DNA of 36,928 nt from Phycisphaeraceae bacterium (GCA_026126345.1 JAHCJH010000014.1:1-36928), one strand, 5' to 3'; shown: positions 1 to 8,263, numbered from the stretch's first letter. A program made the numbers and translations. Notes: a model not told the origin generated them from the sequence alone.

Positions 1-1
1 C

Positions 2-292
2 ACGGGCACCCTGCAGGTGGTGCTCAACGTGCTGGTGCGCGGGATGGAGGTGGGCGATGCGGTGAGCCGGCCGCGGTTCCATCACCAGTGGTCGCCCAAC
101 ACGCTGGAGATCGAGCCGGGCATGACCGACACGTGGAACGGCCTTGGGGTGGACGTGTGGATGCGAAAACTGCACCACGCCGTGGGCCCGGCTCGGAGCA
201 CGGCGGTGGTGCGGGCGGTGACGCGTGGCGCCGACGGCGTGGTGCGCGGCGCCAGCGACTCGCGCAAGGGGGGCGTGGCGGTGGGGCAGTGA
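2..292 (+). CDS. ggt: gamma-glutamyltransferase, C-terminal end (5' cut by window edge)
   Basis: Only the last 96 codons are present; the frame is open from the first complete codon at base 2 and ends with TGA at 290-292. The residues match the C-terminal part of the small subunit of gamma-glutamyltranspeptidase, an Ntn-hydrolase that cleaves and transfers the gamma-glutamyl group of glutathione. The supporting pattern is TLQVVLNVL, then AVSRPRFHHQW, a beta-strand LEIEPG, and the terminal DSRKGGVAVG, equivalent to the family's usual DPRRGGAAVG ending. The catalytic threonine would lie upstream and cannot be checked. gatA starts 16 bases after the stop on the same strand, so the two are probably co-transcribed. 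The family call is inferred from motif resemblance. Confidence 0.85.
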   Translation, partial: TGTLQVVLNVLVRGMEVGDAVSRPRFHHQWSPNTLEIEPGMTDTWNGLGVDVWMRKLHHAVGPARSTAVVRAVTRGADGVVRGASDSRKGGVAVGQ

Positions 293-308
293 CGCCCGCC
301 GGTGAACC

Positions 309-1793
309 ATGAGCTACGGCCCGGGACACCACGGCGATGCGCGGCAGATGCCCGAGACCGCGGCGGAGATCGCCCGGGCCGTGCGATCCGGGCGGCTTCG
401 CGCGGCCGAGTTGGTCGAGCGGTCGCTGGCGCGGATCGAGGCGCTGAACCCGGCGATCAACGCCCTGGTGCAGGTTGACGCGCCGCGCGCCCGCCGACGC
501 GCGGCGGAGATCGACGCGACCATCGCCCGCGGCGGCGACCCGGGCCCGCTGGCGGGCGTGCCGGCGGCGGTGAAGGACAACCTGTGCACCGACTGGGGTT
601 GCACCACTTGCGGCAGCGAGATGCTGCGGTCGTACCGCTCGCCGTTCACCGCGACGGCGGTCGAGCGGTTGGAAGCGGCAGGGGCCGTGATCGTGGGCAA
701 GGCCAACCTCGACGAGTTCGGCATGGGCAGCAGCACCGAGCGGTCGTGCTTCGGCCCGACGCGCCACCCGCTGGACCCCACGCGCGTGCCGGGCGGGTCG
801 TCGGGCGGAAGCGCCGCGGCGGTCGCCTGCGGCATGGCGGCGGTGGCGCTGGGCAGTGATACGGGCGGGTCGATCCGCCAGCCGGCGTCGTTCTGCGGCC
901 TGGTGGGCCTGAAGCCGACGTACGGGCGGGTGTCGCGCTGGGGCCTGGTGGCGTACGCCAGCAGCCTGGACCAGGTGGGTCCGCTGGCGCGGACGGTGGA
1001 GGACGCGGCTCTGGTGCTGAGCGTGATCGCCGGCGCGGACGAGCGCGACGGTACCTGCGCCAACCTGCCGGCCGAGGACTTCGCGGGCGACCTGCACCGC
1101 GCCCCGGCCGATCTTGTGGTGGGCGTGGCGCGCCCGGGCCGGGGGACCGGAGCCGGCGAGTCGCCGGGCATGGCCCTGGCGATGGAGCGGGCGGCGCAGC
1201 GGCTGCGTGAGCGCGGGGCGAAGATCGTCGACGTGGACCTGCCGCACGCGGGCGCCGCGATCGCGGCGTATTACATCATCGCGACGGCCGAGGCGTCGAG
1301 CAACCTGGCGCGGTTCGACGGTGTGCGCTACGGGCGCCGCGCCGAGCTGGCGCCGGGCCAGGGCCTGGCCGACCTGTACGAACGCTCGCGCAGCGAGGGC
1401 TTCGGCCCGGAGGTGCGAACGCGCATCATGCTGGGCACGCACGTGCTCAGTAGCGGGTACTACGACGCGTACTACCTGACGGCCCAGCGGGCGCGCCGGC
1501 GCATCAAGCAGGATTACGACGCGGCGTTCGCGCGCGGGTGCGCGTGCGTGCTCATGCCCGCGACGCCGGGACCGGCCTTCCGCGCCGGCGAGAAGACGGC
1601 CGACCCGATCGCGATGTACCTGGAGGACGCGTACACCGTCGGCGTCAACCTGGCCGGCCTGCCCGGGCTGGTGGTTCCCGGCGGCACGGAAGAGGCCGGC
1701 GGCGTGGAGCTGCCCGTGGGCGTGCAGTTGATCGGGCCGGCGTTGGGGGAGCGCACGCTGCTGCGGGTGGGCGCGATGCTGGAGGCCCGCTAG
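309..1793 (+). CDS. gatA: Asp/Glu-tRNA amidotransferase subunit A
   Basis: A 494-residue protein of the amidase signature family, of normal GatA length. GatA hydrolyses glutamine and passes ammonia to GatB, which converts mischarged Glu-tRNA(Gln) or Asp-tRNA(Asn) to the amide form in the cytoplasm. The Ser-cisSer-Lys triad is visible: Lys89 in PAAVKDN, Ser164 in PGGSSGGSA and Ser188 in SDTGGSIRQPA. The spacings of 75 and 24 residues equal those in Staphylococcus aureus GatA (79/154/178). The N-terminal helix EIARAVRSGRLRAAELVE is also typical. The ATG at 309 is kept because the N-terminus aligns from there. gatB and gatC are not in the window. The stop shares the palindrome CTAG with the convergent CPBP gene, a 4-base overlap. 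A generic amidase is the alternative, but the SFCGLVGLKPTYGRVSR context favours GatA. Confidence 0.93.
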   Translation: MSYGPGHHGDARQMPETAAEIARAVRSGRLRAAELVERSLARIEALNPAINALVQVDAPRARRRAAEIDATIARGGDPGPLAGVPAAVKDNLCTDWGCTTCGSEMLRSYRSPFTATAVERLEAAGAVIVGKANLDEFGMGSSTERSCFGPTRHPLDPTRVPGGSSGGSAAAVACGMAAVALGSDTGGSIRQPASFCGLVGLKPTYGRVSRWGLVAYASSLDQVGPLARTVEDAALVLSVIAGADERDGTCANLPAEDFAGDLHRAPADLVVGVARPGRGTGAGESPGMALAMERAAQRLRERGAKIVDVDLPHAGAAIAAYYIIATAEASSNLARFDGVRYGRRAELAPGQGLADLYERSRSEGFGPEVRTRIMLGTHVLSSGYYDAYYLTAQRARRRIKQDYDAAFARGCACVLMPATPGPAFRAGEKTADPIAMYLEDAYTVGVNLAGLPGLVVPGGTEEAGGVELPVGVQLIGPALGERTLLRVGAMLEAR

Positions 1794-3262
1794 AGGCCCA
1801 GCGCCCGGATCGCCACCAGCAGGAAGGCGACGACCAGCCCGTTGTGCAGGGCGTGTGCCGTCATGCCGGCGATCAGCGAGCCGCGCAGGTGGCGCGTGAT
1901 CGCGAAGCCGACGCCCAGCCCGATGACCGGCCCGAGCATCAGCAGCGGGTAGCCGTGCATCAGGCCGAAGATGACGGCCGACGCCACAGCGCACGAGAGC
2001 ACGCCGAAGCGCGTGCGCAGGTGGCCGTACAGCCCGCCGCGGAAGACCAGTTCTTCGACGATCGGGGCCCAGACCACCGCCAGCGCCACGACGACGGCGA
2101 TCTGCCACGGGTTACCGAAGCCCGAGAGCAGGTCGATGACCGGGTTGCCCGGCGCGGGCGAGCCGGCGCCGGTGGGTTGCGACACCAGGCTCCAGAGCCA
2201 CGAGAGCGCCACCGACGCCAGCGCCCCGAGCACCAGCAGCGGGATGCACGCGCACCAGGCGGCGATGCCGACGAGCACCTCTCGCACCAGGCCGGCGCGA
2301 CGGCTGGCCGCCGTCAGACCGAGGAATTCACCCGACGCGGCGGCCCCGGCGCGCCAGCGCGGGTAGAGGAGCACCAGCGGGAGCAGCAACCACTGCGCCA
2401 GCAGGCCCGTCCACGCCGCTGCCTGCGACGCCTGGCCCGCGGGGGCCGTGGCGTGAGCGAGGGTGACGAGCAGTTTCACAGCGATGAACCCGGCGACGAA
2501 GACCGCCAGCAGTTCGATGCCGAGGCTGCCGCCGGGTGCGGCGGGGCGGTGGACCGGCACGATGATGCGCGAGCGGACCTGCTGGAGGAGCAGGATGCAC
2601 AGCACCAGGCCCGTGATCGCGGCGAAGCAGCCGAAGATGATGAACGCCGCCAGGGCATAGACGGGCCAGGTTTCCCGCGGCACCAGCGCCGATCGGGCGG
2701 GGTCACCGTCGGGAGTTCCGAACAAACGCGCCAGACGACCGAAGAACCCGTGGTGGCGTTCGAGCCGGTCGAAGTCCTGCGGCGTGAGGGCGGCGGGCCC
2801 CTGGGCGTAGAGGTTCCGCAGCAGGCGCACGTCCTGGAGCAGTTCGCCGGCGAGCGGGTCGGTCGACGGGCGCTGAGGCGGCAGCGCCGCCTCGACGCGC
2901 GCGAGCAGGTCGTTGCCCCTGGCGTGCAGCGGGTCGATGTCGTTGAGCACGATGGCCAGGCGCACCCGGTCGCGTTCGCGCAGTTCGGCGGCCATGCCCA
3001 GCAGGGTTTCGGCGGCGCTGCGGGCGATGGCCGGTTCTGATCGGAAGCGCACGGCCAGGCGCGACATGATGACCAGGCCGTCGTTGCCCGGCGGCTCGAT
3101 GGAGGCGGGGGCGCCGGCGGTGGGGGGGGCGGCGCGGGACGCGGCGGCGGATTGCTGCAGATAGACAGTCAGCCCGAGCAGCACCAGAGCGATCATCCAC
3201 GCGAGCATGGCGGCGCGGGCGGATCCCGGCTCGTGGGGCGCGACGTGCAGGGGGGGCGACAT
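1790..3262 (-). CDS. CPBP-family intramembrane metalloprotease
   Basis: A 490-residue membrane protein whose C-terminal ~200 residues form a CPBP (CAAX protease and bacteriocin-processing, Rce1-like) domain. The three active-site motifs are present: EELVFR (Glu403, Glu404, Arg408), FGLMH (Phe432, His436) and HALHN (His470, Asn474). An N-terminal hydrophobic segment at about residues 19-40 is followed by a soluble extracytoplasmic stretch of roughly 180 residues of unknown function, then several membrane segments. Substrates of bacterial CPBP proteases are mostly unknown, so no specific role is claimed. The frame is open much further upstream, but ATG 3262 is chosen because the TM segment follows it and a -10-like GATAAT lies exactly 6 bases upstream. 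It is convergent with gatA. Confidence 0.85.
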   Translation of the reverse strand: MSPPLHVAPHEPGSARAAMLAWMIALVLLGLTVYLQQSAAASRAAPPTAGAPASIEPPGNDGLVIMSRLAVRFRSEPAIARSAAETLLGMAAELRERDRVRLAIVLNDIDPLHARGNDLLARVEAALPPQRPSTDPLAGELLQDVRLLRNLYAQGPAALTPQDFDRLERHHGFFGRLARLFGTPDGDPARSALVPRETWPVYALAAFIIFGCFAAITGLVLCILLLQQVRSRIIVPVHRPAAPGGSLGIELLAVFVAGFIAVKLLVTLAHATAPAGQASQAAAWTGLLAQWLLLPLVLLYPRWRAGAAASGEFLGLTAASRRAGLVREVLVGIAAWCACIPLLVLGALASVALSWLWSLVSQPTGAGSPAPGNPVIDLLSGFGNPWQIAVVVALAVVWAPIVEELVFRGGLYGHLRTRFGVLSCAVASAVIFGLMHGYPLLMLGPVIGLGVGFAITRHLRGSLIAGMTAHALHNGLVVAFLLVAIRALGL

Positions 3263-3268
3263 GGGGGG

Positions 3269-3274
3269 ATTATC
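3269..3274 (-). promoter_or_regulatory. -10 element of the CPBP gene (leaderless type)
   Basis: On the minus strand GATAAT ends 6 bases before ATG 3262. One position differs from TATAAT. No Shine-Dalgarno is visible in the CCCCCC spacer. The transcript is predicted to start at or next to the start codon. Confidence 0.5.
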
Positions 3275-3313
3275 GGGTGGCCGGGCCCGCGGGGCGCAGG
3301 CGAACCGGCGCGG

Positions 3314-3319
3314 TAGGCT
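3314..3319 (+). promoter_or_regulatory. -10 element TAGGCT of the zinc-ribbon pair (leaderless type)
   Basis: TAGGCT, six bases (GTGGCC), then ATG 3326. The same hexamer at the same distance precedes the S10 peptidase gene, and it also precedes the tRNA. It favours ATG 3326 over the in-frame GTG at 3320. Confidence 0.6.
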
Positions 3320-3325
3320 GTGGCC

Positions 3326-3877
3326 ATGGGACTTGGGAACGAACCGGGTGAGGGCGTGACGAGCGCGGGCAGCCAGGGGCCGGGCGGTGCGACGACGGAG
3401 CCCGGGCTCGGCGTGCAGCGGGAGGACCTGGTTCGGCTGTACCTCAGCACGCGCCACGTGCCGTGCCCCGCGTGCGGCTACGACCTGCACGGCGCCGTCG
3501 GCGGGCGTTGTCCGGAGTGCGAACTGCCGCTGCGCGTGGAGTTGCGGGGCGAGTCGACGCCGCGGCACTTGTGGCTGCCGGTGGCGGCGCTCACGGGCAT
3601 GGTGGCGATGTCGCTGCACTGGCTCGTCATGGCGGAGCTGTGGCGGCTGTTCGAGCCGAACGGCAGGATGGCATTGGGATTCAACGCGTGGACGCTGGAT
3701 CTGGTGCTGATGGTGGTGTCGATGGTGTTCGCCGGTTTCGGCGCGTTCGTCGGATGGCGCGCGATGCTGGCGCATCCCGGCGCATCGCCGTACGCGGGGT
3801 ACTTCTGGTGCGCCGTGGTGCTGTGCGTTCTCGGCCTGAACTACGTGATGCAATGGATCGTTCGGGAGGTCCAATGA
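3326..3877 (+). CDS. zinc-ribbon membrane protein (first of tandem pair)
   Basis: A 183-residue protein of unknown function. After a short Gly-rich N-terminus it has a zinc-ribbon CPACGYDLHG...CPECELPL (two CPxC knuckles 16 residues apart). Three hydrophobic stretches follow, starting around LWLPVAALTGMVAM, LVLMVVSMVFAGFGAFVGW and YFWCAVVLCVLGLNYVM. Such 'CPxCGY-L' small membrane proteins are common in planctomycete genomes; this is stated from general familiarity, not a search. The stop overlaps the start of the next gene in ATGA (3874-3877), so translational coupling is likely. ATG 3326 is preferred because TAGGCT lies 6 bases upstream. GTG 3320 would add two residues. Confidence 0.75.
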   Translation: MGLGNEPGEGVTSAGSQGPGGATTEPGLGVQREDLVRLYLSTRHVPCPACGYDLHGAVGGRCPECELPLRVELRGESTPRHLWLPVAALTGMVAMSLHWLVMAELWRLFEPNGRMALGFNAWTLDLVLMVVSMVFAGFGAFVGWRAMLAHPGASPYAGYFWCAVVLCVLGLNYVMQWIVREVQ

Positions 3878-4332
3878 ACGGCCGACCGCCGGAAGCGGAC
3901 CCGATGTTGAGGTCGTTCCTGGCCGAGCGCGATGCGCCGTGTCCGAGCTGCGGCTACAACCTGCGCGGGCTCACGGGTTCGTTCTGCCCGGAGTGCGACC
4001 AAGCGCTGGTGCTCCGGGTGGGCTTGGTGGAGCCGCGGCTGGCCGGGTGGGTGGCGGGGTTGGTTGGCCTGGCGATGGGTGCGGGCTTCAGCGGGCTGCT
4101 GGTGATCTACTGGCTGACGGTCATCGTGCAGCGGGGCAGGGCGATCCGAACGGATGAGTTCATTCTGGTGACCGGCGCCGGGCTGGTGGTTGAAGGGCTG
4201 GCGCTGTGGGCGTGGGTGCGTTACGGCGCCGCGATCCGGCGGCTGCCGTCATCGGCCCGGGGCATGCTGGCGCTGGGGTGCTGGGTGCTGACGGGCGCGA
4301 ACTTCTGGGTGTTCGCGTTTGCGATCCGCTAG
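3874..4332 (+). CDS. zinc-ribbon membrane protein (second of tandem pair)
   Basis: A 152-residue protein that looks like a diverged duplicate of the preceding gene. The zinc-ribbon CPSCGYNLRGLTGSFCPECDQAL at about residues 25-47 has the same spacing between knuckles, and three hydrophobic segments follow (WVAGLVGLAMGAGFSGLLVIY, ILVTGAGLVVEGLALWAW, GMLALGCWVLTGANFWVF). The ATG lies inside the stop of the upstream gene (ATGA), so the two are probably made together and may form a heteromeric membrane complex; that last point is inference. GGAGG at 3865-3869 is a good Shine-Dalgarno. Function unknown. It converges on ubiX, with 19 bases between the stops. Confidence 0.75.
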   Translation: MNGRPPEADPMLRSFLAERDAPCPSCGYNLRGLTGSFCPECDQALVLRVGLVEPRLAGWVAGLVGLAMGAGFSGLLVIYWLTVIVQRGRAIRTDEFILVTGAGLVVEGLALWAWVRYGAAIRRLPSSARGMLALGCWVLTGANFWVFAFAIR

Positions 4333-4351
4333 CGGGCGCCCCCGGCGGGCG

Positions 4352-5071
4352 TCAATCGGCTTCGGCCGCCGCGGCGGCGCGCTTGGACTTGGGTTGCCAG
4401 CGCGTCTTGAGCGCGTGCTCGACGCGGAGCAGGTCGAGGCATTTGCCGACGGTGAAGTCGATGATGTCGTCGATGCCGGTCGGGAAGAGGTAGAAGCCCG
4501 GGTTGGCCGGGGCGATGATGCCGCCGGCGAGGGTGACGGCTTCCATGTTGCGGATGTCGATGTACGACAGCGGCGACTCGCGGTGCACCAGGATGAGCGG
4601 TCGGCGCTCCTTGAGCGTGACCATGGCGGCGCGCCCGAGCAGGTTGGAGCCCGAACCGGCGGCGATGTACCCCAGCGCGGTGCTGGAGCAGGGGACGACC
4701 ACCATGCCATCGTGCAGGAACGAACCGCTGGCGATGACGGCCCCGACGTCCTTGTGCGGGTGAATGAAGAGGCGGTCGGCGAGGATGGCCCGCTCGTGCG
4801 CTGCCAGGCCGGGCAGCAGCGAGGGCACGTCGAGCCGGCTGATGTCGAGCTCGTCGTGCAGCAGGCGGCGGCCGTACTCGGTGACGACCAGGTGCACCTC
4901 GTGCCCCCCGGCGATGAGCAGGTGCAGCAGGCGCGTGGCGTAGAGCGCGCCCGAGGCGCCCGAAATGCCCACGACAAAGCGCCGACCCGAGCGGGGGGCC
5001 AGCGCGGCGCCGGAGCGGGGCTTGCCGTTGGGGGACGGATCGGGCTGTCGGCGGGCGGGCTTGCGGGCCAC
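4352..5071 (-). CDS. ubiX: flavin prenyltransferase UbiX
   Basis: A 239-residue UbiX/Pad1-family protein. UbiX joins a dimethylallyl group to FMN, making the prenylated FMN cofactor used by UbiD-type decarboxylases. Visible family features are the FMN-binding loop GISGASGALYATRLL (about 35-49), the segment ASGSFLHDGMVVVPCSSTAL (114-133), KERRPLILVHRESPLS (154-169) and the C-terminal GIDDIIDFTVGKCLD. A basic, low-complexity extension of about 30 residues precedes the core and is not normal for UbiX. GTG 5071 is chosen because TACCCT lies 5 bases upstream; a start closer to the core cannot be excluded. No ubiD partner is in the window. Confidence 0.88.
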   Translation of the reverse strand: MARKPARRQPDPSPNGKPRSGAALAPRSGRRFVVGISGASGALYATRLLHLLIAGGHEVHLVVTEYGRRLLHDELDISRLDVPSLLPGLAAHERAILADRLFIHPHKDVGAVIASGSFLHDGMVVVPCSSTALGYIAAGSGSNLLGRAAMVTLKERRPLILVHRESPLSYIDIRNMEAVTLAGGIIAPANPGFYLFPTGIDDIIDFTVGKCLDLLRVEHALKTRWQPKSKRAAAAAEAD

Positions 5072-5076
5072 GGTCA

Positions 5077-5082
5077 AGGGTA
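5077..5082 (-). promoter_or_regulatory. -10 element TACCCT of ubiX (leaderless type)
   Basis: TACCCT on the minus strand, 5 bases (TGACC) before GTG 5071. The same hexamer precedes the PIN/TRAM, ABC and cyclodeaminase genes. Confidence 0.5.
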
Positions 5083-5106
5083 GGAACGGGCGGGCGCGCG
5101 GGGTGA

Positions 5107-5112
5107 TACGCT
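5107..5112 (+). promoter_or_regulatory. possible -10 element TACGCT for the lipoprotein/pyrB pair
   Basis: TACGCT lies about 53 bases before ATG 5166, in the gap between divergent ubiX and the lipoprotein gene. It would give a leader of about 45 bases containing the purine-rich ACGGAGG before the start. No clear -35 element is seen. Confidence 0.35.
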
Positions 5113-5165
5113 GGGCGTCGGGACGAGGCGGTGCTGGCCGCGGATCCCAAGACGGAGGCGCACGC

Positions 5166-5762
5166 ATGAAGACCACGGGATGGATGCTGGCGGCGGTGGT
5201 GGGGGTGGCGGCGGTGCTGGCGGGGTGCCACGGCGGGTACTCATCGTGGCCGCCGGTGGGCGGGAACACGGCGGACAACAACATCAACGGCGGGTCGATG
5301 CCGGTGGTGATGGCGACAGCGTTGCGGTGGACGGCGCGGCGGTACCCGCCGGTGGCCGAGCCGGAGGTGGGGATGGAGTACGACGTGGCGTTCGCGGTGA
5401 ACCTGCCGCCAGGCTCGAGCGACGCGACGTACGAGAACGTGGTGGGCTGGATCGGGCCGCTGGCCAACCCGATGACGCCGCAGACCGAGTCGCTTCCGAC
5501 GTACCACGTGCGCCGGGTGGAGATCCGCGGGCCTGTGGCGGAGGTGGACGTTGTTCGCCCGGTGGTTGGGCTGACGCCCGGCCCGGACGGGCAGACGGTG
5601 TACCAGGGCGTGACGGTGCTCATGCGCGGCGGTCAGCACCCGTGGAAGGTCGAGAGCCACCGGGTGTTCCCGCTGGGGATGATGGACGTTCCGGCGCGGA
5701 CGTACAAGCCCGAGACGATGCCGGCGTCGGAGCCGATGCGCCCCTCGGGCGACGGACGCTAG
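5166..5762 (+). CDS. hypothetical lipoprotein
   Basis: A 198-residue protein with a type II signal peptide: MKT, a hydrophobic core, and the lipobox LAGC with Cys21 as the lipidated residue. The mature part begins with a Gly/Asn-rich linker. It then has a compact ~120-residue domain rich in beta-type sequence (YDVAFAVNLP, YHVRRVEIRG, VAEVDVVRPV, VTVLMRGG) and a Pro-rich tail. No known family is recognised. GGAGG 5 bases before ATG 5166 supports the start. pyrB follows after 32 bases on the same strand, so the two may share a transcript, though no functional link is evident. The long upstream open frame is spurious. Confidence 0.8.
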   Translation: MKTTGWMLAAVVGVAAVLAGCHGGYSSWPPVGGNTADNNINGGSMPVVMATALRWTARRYPPVAEPEVGMEYDVAFAVNLPPGSSDATYENVVGWIGPLANPMTPQTESLPTYHVRRVEIRGPVAEVDVVRPVVGLTPGPDGQTVYQGVTVLMRGGQHPWKVESHRVFPLGMMDVPARTYKPETMPASEPMRPSGDGR

Positions 5763-5794
5763 AGGCACGGGCACAGGCGACAGGAGGCCGACGC

Positions 5795-6916
5795 ATGGGC
5801 ACGCTGACCAGGGCACGACGCGGGTCGGGCAAAGCGGGGCGCGGGGACGACGGCGCACCGTGGAGCCACCGGCACCTGCTGCAATTGCGGGGAATGAGCC
5901 GGGCGGAACTGCGGCGGATCCTGAGCAAGGCGCGCCGGTACGAGGCGCAGTTGAGCGGCGCGCGGGGCCTGGACGCGGTGAACAGCGAGCTGCGCGGGCG
6001 GGTGGTGGCGAACCTGTTCTTCGAGGATTCGACGCGGACGCGCTCGAGCTTCTCGGTGGCGGCGCGCCGGCTGGGCGCCGAGGTGATCGACCTGACGAGC
6101 GTCGGTTCGTCGGTGAGCAAGGGCGAGACGGTCAGCGACACGGCGCTGAACATCGCGGCGATGGGCGTGGACGCGATGGTGATTCGCCACCGCAGCAGCG
6201 GGGCGTGCCACCTGGTGGTGCGGACGCTCGAGGGGCGGCGGCGCGACGGCGGGGCGGAGGTGGCGGGCGACCTGTCGGCGTCGCGGGCGTGCTCGATCGT
6301 GAACGCCGGCGACGGGCGGCACGAACACCCGACGCAGGGCCTGCTGGACATTTACACGCTGGCGCACCGGTTCGGGCGGTTGGAGGATTTCGATCTGCGG
6401 GGGCTGACGGTGGCGATCATCGGCGACGTGGCGTCCAGCCGCGTGGCGCGGAGCGACATCGCGGGCATGAGCGCGCTGGGCGCGCGGGTGGTGTGCGTCG
6501 GGCCGCCGGGGCTGGTGCCCGAGGGCCTGCGCAGCCTGGGGTGCGACGTGAGCCACGACCTGGACGCGGTGATCGGCAGGGTGGACGCGCTGAACGTTCT
6601 GCGGATTCAATTCGAACGGCACGAGGTCAAGGGCTCGTCAGGGGGCGAGAACCGGCCCGCGGCCAGCAGCAGCACCGCGATCGCGAGCATCCGCGAGTAC
6701 AGCGAGCTCTACGGGATCAACGCGCGCCGGGCGGCGCGGATGCGCCGCAACGCCATTGTGATGCACCCGGGGCCCATCAACCGGGGCGTGGAACTGACGG
6801 CCGACGTGGCCGACAGCCAGCGGTCGATGGTGCTGGCGCAGGTGAGCCACGGCGTGGCCGTGCGCATGGCGGTGCTGAGCCTGTGTGTGGGCGCGACGGG
6901 CCGGGCGGGCGCCTGA
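5795..6916 (+). CDS. pyrB: aspartate carbamoyltransferase catalytic chain
   Basis: A 373-residue ATCase, the enzyme that joins carbamoyl phosphate and aspartate in pyrimidine synthesis. Motifs seen: carbamoyl-phosphate loop FFEDSTRTRSSF (75-86), Lys109 in SVSKGET, IRH (130-132), HEHPTQGLLDIYT (176 onward) and the aspartate-domain loop MHPGPINRGVEL near the C-terminus. A perfect AGGAGG (5782-5787) stands 7 bases before ATG 5795. The protein is about 60 residues longer than typical catalytic chains (~310), from a basic N-terminal tail of about 25 residues and an insertion between IRH and VNAGDG. The stop is 3 bases from the stop of the convergent PIN/TRAM gene. The usual neighbours pyrC and pyrR are absent. 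Confidence 0.92.
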   Translation: MGTLTRARRGSGKAGRGDDGAPWSHRHLLQLRGMSRAELRRILSKARRYEAQLSGARGLDAVNSELRGRVVANLFFEDSTRTRSSFSVAARRLGAEVIDLTSVGSSVSKGETVSDTALNIAAMGVDAMVIRHRSSGACHLVVRTLEGRRRDGGAEVAGDLSASRACSIVNAGDGRHEHPTQGLLDIYTLAHRFGRLEDFDLRGLTVAIIGDVASSRVARSDIAGMSALGARVVCVGPPGLVPEGLRSLGCDVSHDLDAVIGRVDALNVLRIQFERHEVKGSSGGENRPAASSSTAIASIREYSELYGINARRAARMRRNAIVMHPGPINRGVELTADVADSQRSMVLAQVSHGVAVRMAVLSLCVGATGRAGA

Positions 6917-6919
6917 CGA

Positions 6920-8254
6920 TCAGCGGCGCGGGTTGCGCAGCGGGTTGCGCTGGCCCTTGAACGGCGCGATGGGGCCGGGGCGCGCGGGCTCCGGCGGCGG
7001 CGGTGGGCTGACGCGGACCGGGCCGCCCAGGGGCGATTCGGTCGAGTCCGATGGGACCTCGGGGGGCGCCTGTTCGGCGGGCGCGCCGGCGGCAGACTCC
7101 GGCGGCTCGATCGACTCGGCCGTGGCGCCGGCGGCTTCGATGAGCGCGGCGTCTTCGGCGAGGATCGGCGTTTCGGTGAGCCGGGCGAAGATGAGCCTGC
7201 CCGCTGCGGTCTGGAGGCTGCTGGTGACCTCGACGCGGGCGGTGGTGCCGATGAGCGGCTGGGCCTTGTCGACGACGACCATGGTGCCGTCGTCGAGGAA
7301 GCCGATGGCCTGCCCGGGCTGTTCGCCGGCGCGCAGCAGGTTGATGGGCAGGGTGCTGCCGGGCACCAGCGCCGGCTTGAGGGCGTTGGCGACTTCGTTG
7401 ATGTTGAGCACGGGCACGCCCTGGATGTCGGCGATGCGGGCCAGGGCCGCGTCGGCGGTGACGACGATGCCGGGCATGGCGCGGGCGAGTTCGACGAGCA
7501 TCTGATCGACGCCCTTGCCGGGAACAGGCGAATCGTCGATGGAGACGTCCAGTCCCGAGCGGCGCAGACGGGCGACGATGTCGAGCCCGCGCCGGCCCCG
7601 GGCGCGCTTGAGCTTCTCCGAGGAGTCGGCCAGGGTCTGCAGTTCGTTGACGACGAAGCCGGGGATGACCAGCGGGGACTGGAGCATGCCGGTGGCGGCG
7701 AGGTCGGCGATGCGGGCGTCGATGAGCGCGCTGGTGTCCAGGAGCAGGGGCTTGGTGCCGCGGATCTGCTTGGCGAATTCGACGTAGGGAATGACGAGCC
7801 TGAAGTCGTCCTGGGTCTGGAGGACGACGGCGACGCCGAGGTAGCAGAGGCAGATGCCCAGCAGGACTTTGACGCCGGGCAGAACGGACCAGTCCTTGAA
7901 GCCGTAGGTGGCGGCGACGAGGTCGATGATGGCCGAGAGGCCGAAGTTGAACGTGAGGCCGACGATGAGGCCGAAGACGACGCCGGAGATGGTGGAGATC
8001 TTCTTGCGCGGGGTCAGGGCGTCGATGAGCAGGACGAGGGTGACGCCGGCGACGGCGACGCCGACGGGCAGCCACCACCCCAGGACGACCTCGAGCTGGC
8101 TCTCGCCGGCGCGGATGCCGGGGCGGCGCTCGAGGGTGTAGAGGAGGGTGACGGTGGCGATGACGACCAGGAAGGACATCCGGACCAGCCGCAGCAGGAC
8201 CATCCTGGCGCGGCTGGCGGCGTCGTTGGGCGAGAAGGTGCTCTGGTCGGCCAT
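6920..8254 (-). CDS. membrane PIN/TRAM-domain protein (YacL-like)
   Basis: A 444-residue protein. The N-terminal third has four predicted membrane segments (about 24-41, 59-80, 90-112, 127-146). A PIN nuclease fold then runs from about 165 to 290 with the acidic residues expected for metal binding: Asp173 (LLLDTS), Glu204 (VVNEL), Asp250 (KGVDQ) and Asp268 (VVTAD). A TRAM-like beta domain covers about 298-365 (LLRAGEQPGQAIGFLDDGT). The C-terminal 80 residues are Ala/Pro-rich and low complexity. This architecture matches the YacL/PilT-N family of membrane PIN proteins, whose RNA substrates are poorly known. TACCCT lies 9 bases before ATG 8254 and no Shine-Dalgarno is seen. Confidence 0.87.
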   Translation of the reverse strand: MADQSTFSPNDAASRARMVLLRLVRMSFLVVIATVTLLYTLERRPGIRAGESQLEVVLGWWLPVGVAVAGVTLVLLIDALTPRKKISTISGVVFGLIVGLTFNFGLSAIIDLVAATYGFKDWSVLPGVKVLLGICLCYLGVAVVLQTQDDFRLVIPYVEFAKQIRGTKPLLLDTSALIDARIADLAATGMLQSPLVIPGFVVNELQTLADSSEKLKRARGRRGLDIVARLRRSGLDVSIDDSPVPGKGVDQMLVELARAMPGIVVTADAALARIADIQGVPVLNINEVANALKPALVPGSTLPINLLRAGEQPGQAIGFLDDGTMVVVDKAQPLIGTTARVEVTSSLQTAAGRLIFARLTETPILAEDAALIEAAGATAESIEPPESAAGAPAEQAPPEVPSDSTESPLGGPVRVSPPPPPEPARPGPIAPFKGQRNPLRNPRR

Positions 8255-8263
8255 CGCTCAGGA

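Noticed and set aside
24-2108. 694-codon open frame on the minus strand over gatA
   Set aside because: Arg/Ala/Pro-rich translation with no motif; it is antisense to gatA, whose active-site motifs are intact. Long empty frames are expected at this GC content.
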